Shown here: positions 54,581-64,000 of the stretch, in pieces
Position numbering within the stretch: the first letter of the stretch is position 1
Layout of the letters: each line of letters begins with the position of its first letter
Origin: Prostheceraeus crozeri
Lineage: Eukaryota > Platyhelminthes > Polycladida > Euryleptidae
Assembly: GCA_907163375.1 (NCBI GenBank)
Contig: CAJQUW010010479.1
Location: forward strand, 1-64,000
DNA: 64,000 bases
Direction: 5' to 3'
The notes under the pieces: generated by a model
Seen by the model: only the letters and a program-made list of their open reading frames with translations
Databases searched by the model: none
Told to the model about the DNA's origin: nothing
Translations under genes and position numbers: made by a program

Positions 54581-57500
54581 CAGGTTGACCGCAACCCGGA
54601 AATCCCGGGAAAATGGCCATCTCTTCTGGAAACCGGAAGAAACCGGGAATTCAGCCATAGTAACCGGGAAATTTTGATCCAACATATATTTCGGGTTCGA
54701 GTTATGGGAAATCATATTACGTATACCACTCTGCTTTCTTTATATCTTTGCAATAATAATTGTTTCAAATAGATAACATGATCATTACGCATGTTCGATC
54801 TTGCATTTCCCTAAAATTGTGTCTTAGACTGTTGAACTTTTTCTGAGAGAATTTCAATCACCGTCTCCTCTGTCAATTATCTGTAAGCTACTAGAAAATC
54901 TTATTCGCAATTTAATGATTGCTCTCGTCAGCTCGAACTGGAAAGTGTTGGTCCAAGCAATTTGATGTTGTGGATGAGCGGATGTGCAAGCGCAAACCTG
55001 ATATTTGATTCGGCGCTACAGAAGTCATGTCGTCTGTGCCAACCGGCGAAGGAGAAAAACATGACAACCGAACTTTTTGAATGATGCAAAAAACCAATTT
55101 GCACCTCTCTTCATTCCTCGCAGTAGGCTAGGTTAGATTCAACGAGACAAATACAATGTGATCAGATTTTCGTCTGTTTTTTTGGATTCTGCGGTAAAAT
55201 ACCTGCTTTTCTATCTTAACATGAGAGTTGTTCATTATTTTCTGTGCTTTTAACATAATTGTCTCACCCAATCATGAAACGTCGTACACAGGTAGAGTAC
55301 GACTAGACTGTATTTGAGTTGTGTTTTATGGTGCGTCATGATGCTTCAGGTCAACTGCCGTTTTACTCTGCGAATTGTAATATTGTTTCTTTTTGTTATT
55401 AGGCCTACAGTTTCTTGCAATTTACTGATGTAGCAGATTTTAATACAAGTTGATGTACCGTAAAGGCAGCTTGTCTGATTTGATTATCAATCAGTATCGA
55501 GGATGCTATCGACTTCGAGATGAACGCGAGGCAAAATAATGATAGACAAAACATTGTCGAGGTATCAAAGCTTCTCTCCTTTTCTTTTCAGTATATACAT
55601 CAGACTTCAAGTAGGAGACGATGTTGTCATGAATAATGTTAAGAGAACGTCGACGTCGTTAACTCTGATTTCGGCCAATCAGATAAGCTGTTTGCATTTT
55701 TAGGTCACCCTCACTATTCCTTTAAACTCCAAGTAAGCAATCACGACACGTTTCACTTGTAACACATTTCCTAAAACATGCTTTATCACTCGAACATGCA
55801 CCTGCATTATGCGAGATTTATTTCTTAAATGGTTTATCTGACCATATGCAGTGTACCCTTAACTCGAGGCATATATTCACATGTTTCTTTTCAATGAGAG
55901 AGGAACTTATAGACTAAATGATGTAATAAATGAATTCTTTACATAGGCTGTATATGCAATCCTTTCCTGTATTATAGTGTTGTTCGTGATTTTGTGATTT
56001 TTGCGTCATATAAGCGATCGTAATTTGTCCCGGTTTGGGCTCCGCTAATGTTGCCAGTAGGACCCTGCGAATACTCGAAAATGCCGAGTCGAGTACTCGA
56101 CTCGACATTTTGTTGTACCGTTCGAGTACTCGAACGACGATTCGAATCGAGTTGGCGAACATGTGTAAAAATATATCGCGTTTGCATAGCTTTCTTATTA
56201 CGATTACATTGAATTTTTTTAATGACTTGCTACTTTAACGCGTTTATTTAGCATTCTGTTTTGTTCACAACCTGGTCACAGCAATATTGTTGAAGTTTCA
56301 ATGAAATGTTACCTAAATTCAGTCACATAAGCCAAAGGGAGAGGAGAAAATTAATTATTTCTATCTGAAAAACTCATCTTTGCAAAACGCAATTCGGACC
56401 TCTTATTTTAGCTTATCAGACAGTTTGTTTGCTATTTTTAGTTTACCTCACGCACATAAATACTCACTCTGGCAGCTGTTCAGAAATCATAATTTATTTC
56501 GTATTTTAGTAAAAATACGCACGTATGTTGTTATCCTTTGTTGAAATACGAAAAATGATTCAATAGACTACTCACAAAAAATCACACTCATCAACTTAGG
56601 TAAACAGGTTTCTCATTAAGGCAAGTGCAGGATGATATAATGGTCAGCAGACGACAACTCGGGCAAAATCACATTAATCAGCTGCAATTGATAGATAGTC
56701 TGATGGTGTGCGGTCCTCTGGAGTGATAAATAACTACACAAGCTGTTTTACTGGAATAAACTGAATAGAGTACTATTAGATAAATACACAAAATCGATAA
56801 ATGCACATTGCAATAGTGTGCAACTTGAATAAAAACTGCGAACTCCGCTAATTTCTGTAAATGTTGAAATAATAAGACCTGCTCAGACATTCAACAGCGA
56901 CCAGCAGATATGGCACATCATAACTGCAAAAAAATACACGTTTAAGTTAACTCGTTAAAGATGAAATTGATCTTTTGTCAATTTCCTAATAGCAAACGAG
57001 CGATGTTCTCTCTTACCCTTTACGGTATTCAGAATTATGACACGCTTGCATAATATGCCTACAAAGTAAAATACATACAATGCTTAAACAAAAGGCTTCA
57101 AAAGATTGATTGCAAAAATAATTTAAATAAATGATTGGATGCAGAGAATTTTTTAAATTTGTATAATGTATGTCTAATGTCCACAATTACATATACTTAA
57201 CAAAGGATAGCCCACTCAACGATTTGCGTCTCCATATACCTTATTTTCTTATTCTCTTCATTGCTTTTATTGGCCTAAACACATTTCTGCCTCTTAATAT
57301 CTTTGAAAATTTTGCCCAACTCGACTCGACTCGAGGTTGACAAAAGCTCGACTCGCTGGGCCCTAGTTGGCAGGTCTGAGTATATCAGAATTTCTAATAA
57401 ACTAGTTAAGCACAACAAGCAGCATTATGAATTCAATTTATCATGACTTATATTGTTCATTCGTTTTTCCATTGTTTGTTTTTATGAGTTACACAAGATT

Positions 57501-57870
57501 GATCGAACTTTTGATTAATATGACGACGATTAATTGCATTTTGAGAGGTTTCATTATTATTTCAACGGTTTGTTGCACTTTGTTGCTTTTACTACTGTTT
57601 TTTAAGAAAAATGCTATTGCTACTTCAGTGATGGTTTTGCATTATATATGAAAGTGGTACTAAAATGAATGAATTCCTCCATATAGATGATCGTTTGGAA
57701 GGATACATGGAAGAATTATGACTTCATTCATAGATACTTTGGTATTTCTTATGCTTGTTTCAAGAACATTTGTGTTTAAATAGGGAATTTCATCAAGTAA
57801 ACCGGGAAATTTGTACCATTTGACCGGGAAAAGCCGGGAATTTGACAATGAGATTGACGCGGTCACCCTG
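54581..57870. mobile_element. 3.3-kb element with exact 6-bp duplication and CCGGGAA words
   Basis: The left end CAGGTTGACCGCAACCCGG and the complement of the right end, CAGGGTGACCGCGTCAATC, are inverted repeats. ATTATT flanks both exactly (54575-54580 and 57871-57876). CCGGGAA and relatives occur about seven times just inside the ends. No transposase remains, and a second element sits at 56058-57365. Same group as the elements at 6377, 26301 and 59289. Confidence 0.85.
56058..57365. mobile_element. Nested hAT (Ac-like) non-autonomous element with 8-bp duplication
   Basis: The left end TAGGACCCTGCGAATACTCG and the complement of the right end, TAGGGCCCAGCGAGTCGAGC, are inverted repeats. GTTGCCAG and GTTGGCAG flank them, matching 7 of 8, the duplication length usual for hAT. 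The word GACTCGA or GTACTCGAA is repeated about eight times near the ends. No ORF of note. It lies inside 54581-57870. Confidence 0.85.
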
Positions 57871-57876
57871 ATTATT

Positions 57877-59282
57877 GCACCTTACATCGCATGACGAGAC
57901 CAATTACTATCATCTGTTGGTGGTATGGAAGTGATATTTTCAATCATTTTTTAATCCGAAATTTTGAATAATTTCGAAAAAATTTATCTTTTTGCAGAAG
58001 CGAAAAACGTCTGCTCGATCCACATTTGGTTAACTTCTCTTAATGATAAAAACCTACCACTTCCACTTATAAAATGAGAAAAATAGGCGATCGTGATTAT
58101 GTGTTGAGATTTAATCCATCTGATCACTCCACAAATTTAGCTCGTAGATGAGCAATGCATCAAAAAAATGCTCAGAAAGAACTCCCTCCTCGTGCCAGAG
58201 TTATTAGAACTCTTGCATGTTTTCTTATTGATTGAATGGACAATTTTCAATTTGGACCTCGCCTAATACACGATGGCAGCGCATTATGTATCGATAGAGA
58301 ATTTAAGGGAGTGTGTATGATATGACGTTTAATTTGTGACATAGTTAGAAGTCTACATTCGATTAAAAATTCAGTTTCAATGGGTTTTTCTAACTTTGTT
58401 TAAATTGCTCGCATTTTGCGTAGTTTGAATAGAATTAGACACGTCAATGATCAAAATTTTTATATTAGCTTATTGACTTATGAAATACACTTGCATCTCA
58501 CAGGAATTGAGTCTGACTTTCATTTTCTCATGTTTGTGAGATTTCGCTTCGTTAGAATTGGAGAAGGAAGGCTCGATATGTTAAGCATCATTCGTGTCTT
58601 CATTTGCTAAAATCGAAACTTCGGTGAAGCGATGAAAATGCTTCCTGCGTCTTTCGGTAATCATCGGGGGATAAATGAGGACACTGTTTCTTTATCACCT
58701 CAATACTCAACCTCCTAATTTGTTCCCCACCAAGGGAATTCGATTCTTGGCGTATCGGAAGATGTTCAGTTTCATTACTTTCGTCAAGAGCTGATGATGA
58801 GTATATAAATCAACGGCCATCATGCAATGATTTTGCGAATGATAATGAGAATCCAGTTAGTAATGGATTATTTCTCTACTAAGGTTGCTTATTCTTGATC
58901 GAATTAGTGGTGACTCCTCCTTGTTTTCAGTGGTTCCACACCAATATTTTGCATTTCATTAAAAAGCACTTTTGAATGAGTAAAAGTATAAGAATTGTTG
59001 GGTGGTACTCGTCCACCTTGCGCCCATTTCAGTCATTCTTGACTTAATAATTCATCCAGCAAGGATTGTATGCGAACAAAAATATACTGTAGTCTAAACT
59101 GCGAAGCGCTTGTTCATAATCGTTCATGAGCGCCGTCCTGGCTGATTGATGGATGCCTTCTTTTGGCGTCCTGTTGCTCCAAAGTCAACTTCCTACCTTC
59201 CTAACCGTCTTCCTAATTCATAGGCATTGCGCTGTCTGATAGGCTCATTACCAACGGCAGTACCTTCTACTCATGGTAGACC
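57877..59282. other. Gene-free stretch
   Basis: No gene or repeat recognised. Confidence 0.35.
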
Positions 59283-59288
59283 TATAAC

Positions 59289-60097
59289 CAGGGTGGCCGC
59301 GTGTACTCGATTTTCGCTGATACATTCGAAAGTACTCGAACATACTCGATTGTACTCGAATACTATTTGATGTACTCGAATTCTGATAAGTGATTGAAAA
59401 CATTAGTACTAATCGCTACTACAAAAAGTATCTCACATCCTCAATACTCGGACCATGCTTATTATATGCATATAGTTTCTTCGCATGACTTATTATAAAA
59501 ATTAATTCTCACCAGCTTCATAATGATATGACGTACACGTTAACGAAACAACATTTTTCAGAATGTTGTTGTCGAAACTTGTTCGAATTAATAATAAAAC
59601 TTCTATAGATTGCTGTGATGTTAAATTGATTTACTGTATTTTCTCTGCATCACGTAAATTGTCATTTCTTGTAACTGATGGGTTCGTGTTTTTTTATGAT
59701 TCAGCAACTACTCAGGTTTTTATTCCTGTAAATGGTTAATGGCAAAAACAAAGAAGAGTTTGTGAAAGGAGACGTAAGGCAACTCCTTACCTCCATTGCC
59801 TGAGTGTTCACCTTAGGCAAGTGATAGGACACCCAGAGTCTCCCACGCACGGCTCGTGCCACGTTCAATCGGTTAAGAAAAGACGTGAAGAGATTGAGAT
59901 GATGTAACTGATTTATTAGATCTTCCTAGGCACTCTTACTGATATTGTTACTGTTCGCATTGTTTTCACTCTTCTAATAGAGATATCTTTATTACTGGCG
60001 ATACTACGCTTTCATATACATTTATGTACTCGAATTTTCGAGATCTCGTGTACGCGAATGTACTCCATTTTTTCAAGCAAACAACGCGGCCACCCTG
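59289..60097. mobile_element. 809-bp non-autonomous element with GTACTCGAA words
   Basis: The left end CAGGGTGGCCGCG and the complement of the right end, CAGGGTGGCCGCGTTGTTTG, are 13-bp inverted repeats. The flanks TATAAC and TGCAAC agree at four of six bases. TGTACTCGAA and variants occur about eight times in the two ends. No ORF. Confidence 0.8.
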
Positions 60098-61044
60098 TGC
60101 AACTGATAGGAGTTCTTTTGCCTCATTGCTTCCTTCTAATGAGGACTGGGAATAAAAACATAGATTGAACTCTATTTGCTTTTACCTTGGCGACATTGTA
60201 GGATGTAATTCCTAAGGAATCCTAATGACATCAATCATGTATTTGCTGGAGAAAGCAACTGTTAGATGAAATCTGAGTTCCACGAAGATATGATAATTCA
60301 ATTTGTGATGACTGCTGGAGGCCGAGAAATGTCGAGATGTTGACCTTTTTGCACAGTAATTTGTAGATAGTGGTGACATCGCTTCGAGTCTAATTGCATT
60401 TCCTGATGTGCTCAGGTATTTTGAAAAAAACAAAAGTAAACTCTTCCTGGGCTATTTATATTTAAAAAAACAATTTAAACCCCGACACTTCATCCGCCAC
60501 TGACTTATAACTTACTTTTCATCTAGCTTCAATGAATTCCATTACTCTTGCAAGTGTTGGCAAGATGAAATGAAAGGAAGCCTATGTAAGCCCCATTTAA
60601 ATTCTTAAGCACTATTAGAATTTTCTCACTATTCTATAAACTTTGCATTAAATTCTAGAAAATATGAAAGTTACCATGCCTTTTGAAGTTTTAGGTGACT
60701 AGTTTTAGGTTTTAGGTTTCACACGACAATCTAGAACACGAAGCAAATTATATTTCGTCTATGCTTCTATTTGATATTTTGCCGCCAAAGAAAGCTTAGT
60801 CGGACATTTCCTCAGAAAGGAGATGTCACATCAGCATTTCAGATCAGCGCATTATTTAGATATCTGAATCTTGTGGAAATGAAATATGCGATATGTTCAT
60901 CCTTTGATCCTGTGTATTGTGATCTGGTGATAGTATAGTATAGTAAATGTATATTGAAATGAATGAATATCAGTCGGTACAAGGTAATTGCAACTCGAAA
61001 TAAAGGTAAGTGAAATCATATACACTGACAGAATTAGTGATGCT
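60098..61044. other. Gene-free stretch
   Basis: Nothing recognised. GTTTTAGGTGACTAGTTTTAG is a small local repeat near 60695. Confidence 0.3.
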
Positions 61045-61391
61045 TTAAGCACATAAATTGTTGAATAAAGAAATGTACGAAGGAATGAAAGAATTATGTC
61101 GTCGAGAGGATCGTATACAAGGCATTGCGAGTTTCTTCGTCCGTTCAAGAACTTTTGGCATAAGATGGTTCAAAAGATGGTCGGGACTCATCATTGAGCG
61201 GAAAACTTTTGAAGCTTGATGGTATCTTCGAATGAAGAGAGGGGTAAAATTGTCACAGGAACAATTAGGACCGCAAATTAGTCGGTGACTACGACGCCTA
61301 ACTTTCTCAAGCTTTTCACTCTCCTGTTTAGGCAAGCCGATAAGAAATGGGTTGCAAAATTCTAATGTACTTACAAACGAATAGTATAATG
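61045..61391 (-). pseudogene. LINE reverse transcriptase C-terminal fragment, part nearest the 3' end
   Basis: The complement reads LYYSFVSTLEFCNPFLIGLP, KQESEKLEKVRRRSHRLICG and CDNFTPLFIRRYHQASKVFR. This is the thumb and C-terminal succession of CR1-type LINEs. The frame crosses into the transposon at 61392. The upstream part of the same LINE resumes at 63670. Confidence 0.75.
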
Positions 61392-63662
61392 CAGGCCTGT
61401 GATTACTCCTCAAATTCTTCAAAATATGTTTATTACTCCTCAAATCCTCAAAAATTCCTCAAATATAGCTTAACTATGAGAAATTTCTCAAATACGACAC
61501 ACTACAGACTAAATGTCGGATAAAATATTGCTTTTTTGGCGAATGGCGATGATATGTAAACTTTCAAACAAGAAGCTAAGATAGAATCCTGCAACATATA
61601 CCCTACATCCATGCTGCTAATCATGAATCACTCATGATTTATTTCTTTTCGTTTTCTTCTCATGATTTATAACTTAATGATTTTTCTCTCACACACTTGG
61701 TAGATTTTAGATAGCGTAATCCCGCTGTGCTAGCTAGATCTGATATTTTGTTTGGAAACAGACCTGTCCTTTTATCATCTGAATGGGCAGACTGTTAAAT
61801 AGAATCTTTTCAATATATAAGTGATAAGCATAATTTTGAAAAGAGCTACTTACTCACCAATTCATTCCACATGAGGAGAGGAGAACCGCTGCTTGTCCTT
61901 CTAGTAAGTATTTTTAAATTTCTAGACATTTTAGGATATAATGATTTTCTTTTAGTCATGTCATATTTAGCACATCAAAAATTAACCAGTCGTTAGCTTG
62001 TTTTTTTAATTTTGTTACCTTGACGCACTTTGTTACGTTGAATACGTTGAATGTCGTTTTCTTTTCTGCAAGCTACAGGGCTGCAGATGTTCCGGTTCGT
62101 CTGGACTTATTTTGCTAAGCAGAGAAGTTTTCCGAAGTTATTGTCTGTCGAACTCGCTCATTAAATGCTTACACGTATTTAATGAGTGAAACACTGCGAT
62201 CAACCTACAGAAATTGTATATTTGAACACTGCAATTTTTTACTTCTAACTTCATAATATTGCTTAGAATTCCAACAATAAAATGCACATTCAATTATTTT
62301 CATTAATTATCTTGACCTTTGTCACAACCTTCTTTTTATGTTTCTGCGACTATATGGCTGCTAAATGCATGCCTGTACTTCTTAAAGAACTTAAGGATAT
62401 CGATCTTCCATATCCATTATATGATAACATATAGGTAGCCCAGCCCACTTGGATTTCAGTGCTCTTATCAACTGAAGCGTTTGTTTCACTCACTCTCTTC
62501 CATTTTATTTCCGCTGAACATGAACACATCCGACGGGGTAAAGCGGATGGTTCATAGATTTAGTGTCTACATGCCTCCTGGTCACTAGCGTGCGGGGGTT
62601 GGAAGCGTATGAGGCTCTGCTATTTCATGAGTTTTTTTGCAGCTACGTTTTCCAGGGTCTGCTGACCGACATTTATCCTGGATGAATTATTCACTTATAG
62701 ATCGTTTTCATAATTTGGTGAACACAGGTTGGTGTGAAATTAGTGCACACATTGCTTATCGTTGTATGTGAACTTAGATTATTTAAGACATTGAACCACA
62801 TAGTACTGGGTTGGTAGATTTTCAACCTGGGCATACTGCAAGATGTGGACGTCAATATCTCGGCACAACTTCATGCGAATAGAGGTGATAATCTTTCACT
62901 CTTTGCCTGTATGAGACCAACAACTCAACTGGCAAGCCTGTTCCCGACACTTGTTTGTGTGTTGTATGAGAGAATTCATGTTCATTTGAATGTAGATCGG
63001 AGCGATATGATCAAACGCTAACAAGTAAACAAAACCCACCAAAACTTATGTAGCATAAAGTAAAAGTAATAAATTATTGTGTAATGTGGTGTATCCTTCA
63101 TGATAAATTACTGAGACTTTTTTTAAGTCACAAGCATTCCGTCAGCGATTTTAAGCTTTCTATACTTATGGGTTACTCTCCTTCCAAATTTGTCTAAAGT
63201 CCGTAAAAATTAATCGTTGCAAAGCTCCAGATGCATGTGGTTGAGGATATATCCTACATTCAAAAAACAGTATACAGTATTACAGTATACAAATCTGACA
63301 AGCATAATTGAATTGGAGACGATAGCGTGAAGCAGAGCGATATCAGCAGCTTGATCTGACATCCTCTGTTCGACACATTCTAAGCAGATAATACTTGAGG
63401 CAACAAATTGATTTCGTAACAACGCGGGAAGTGATTATGACCAAGTCAGTATTCCTTTGCAATATACACAACTTCAAAAAGTGGGGTGTGGTCAACCCTT
63501 GGGTTACCTTCTTCGTTGTGACTTTCATGATTTGAAGTTTGGTCCAAAATCTGTGCTAAAATTTGTAGTTTTTTTTGCAATTATCATATTAGGCTCCGTT
63601 TCCATTCCTCAAATTTTTCACAAATGATCCTCAATTTTTTTCATAGGCTAATCACAGGCCTG
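61392..63662. mobile_element. 2.3-kb non-autonomous element inserted in the LINE, 7-bp duplication
   Basis: The left end CAGGCCTGTGATTACTCCTC and the complement of the right end, CAGGCCTGTGATTAGCCTAT, are inverted repeats. TATAATG flanks both exactly (61385-61391 and 63663-63669). CTCCTCAAAT and TTCCTCAAAT words are repeated at both ends. No transposase. The LINE frame reads through the empty site with one copy of the heptamer, confirming the boundaries. Confidence 0.85.
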
Positions 63663-63669
63663 TATAATG

Positions 63670-63760
63670 TAAATGCATGTATGATCATTGGAAGTGGTTC
63701 GTAGACTTCGACAGGCAGGGTATCTCCTAAGACTATGGAGATGTGCAGCATTAAAAATTA
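63670..63760 (-). pseudogene. LINE fragment, part upstream of the inserted element
   Basis: The complement ends PVEVYEPLPMIIHAFTLYYS when joined to one copy of the duplicated heptamer, leading directly into the 61045-61391 frame. Similarity fades by about 63720. Confidence 0.5.
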
Positions 63761-64000
63761 ATTTGCCATGCTACATGCATATTCTACAAGTTAAGAGAGC
63801 AGAATGAATTCTATGAAATATACTAATTGGACATGATCATATTTTAGTATTAATCATATTCCTACGAACCTGATTTGTGTTACATCCAATCGATGAAATT
63901 CATCCGTTTTCGATTTCTTGCTGCCTTTAATTCTGGTTATTCTTCCCAATGATGATGTTCTCAAGATCACATGTGAGGAAGATTAACTGCAGATCGAAAC
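63761..64000. other. Right edge, nothing recognised
   Basis: AT-rich, no gene. Confidence 0.3.

Noticed and set aside
54581-60097. CRISPR-like repeat arrays (GACTCGA, GTACTCGAA, CCGGGAA clusters)
   Set aside because: The words are short, irregularly spaced and tied to transposon ends, and the genome is eukaryotic.
1-64000. LTR retrotransposons, endogenous viruses or Polintons
   Set aside because: I found no paired long terminal repeats, capsid, envelope, integrase or protein-primed polymerase sequence. The reverse transcriptase pieces are LINE type.

Overview
The window is eukaryotic DNA from an animal, most likely an aquatic invertebrate. It is AT-rich, with short exons separated by kilobase introns, no operon structure and a dense load of DNA transposons, LINE and SINE pieces and one Penelope-like fragment. 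The two clear host genes are a spliced FBH1 (FBXO18) F-box DNA helicase and a single-exon PPP1R3-type glycogen-targeting subunit of protein phosphatase 1. FBH1 is known from vertebrates and fission yeast and is reported missing from flies and nematodes, which weakly argues against those groups. I cannot name the species.

Layout. 1-9.5 kb: a possible UBA-like exon at the left edge, a degenerate AT-rich tandem repeat, a broken Tc1 transposase, a THAP fragment, an internally deleted mariner (5181-5743), a non-autonomous element with a 6-bp target duplication (6377-8175) holding a smaller TA-flanked element, a near-perfect 49-bp-arm hairpin (8493-8596) and a 137-bp MITE. 9.5-15.4 kb: a hAT-like element with a transposase C-terminus, an unidentified GC-rich coding-like relic, and a PIF/Harbinger element with a MADF ORF, ending about 100 bp before the inferred 5' UTR exon of FBH1.

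15.6-35 kb: seven FBH1 coding exons on the + strand (F-box, middle region, Walker A and motif Ia). Every exon junction keeps codon phase. The introns carry a second hAT-like element, a histone H3-like copy lacking 14 residues, a 3.7-kb element filled with piggyBac, LINE and SINE pieces, a 293-bp palindrome, a THAP relic and several tRNA-derived SINEs. I find no exons for helicase motifs II-VI.

35-64 kb: a piggyBac element with both TTAA ends (36903-39470), a Penelope-like GIY-YIG piece, LINE 3' ends, the PPP1R3 gene (46963-47844), then mostly gene-free DNA with nested elements at 54581-57870, 59289-60097 and 61392-63662. The last of these splits a LINE.

The most striking signal is a set of inverted-repeat elements. 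Most begin CAGGG or CAG, most are flanked by 6-bp duplications (four exact), and each carries its own short GC- or CG-containing word repeated many times just inside its ends. Two of them encode hAT-type C-termini that run on into long charged coiled coils.
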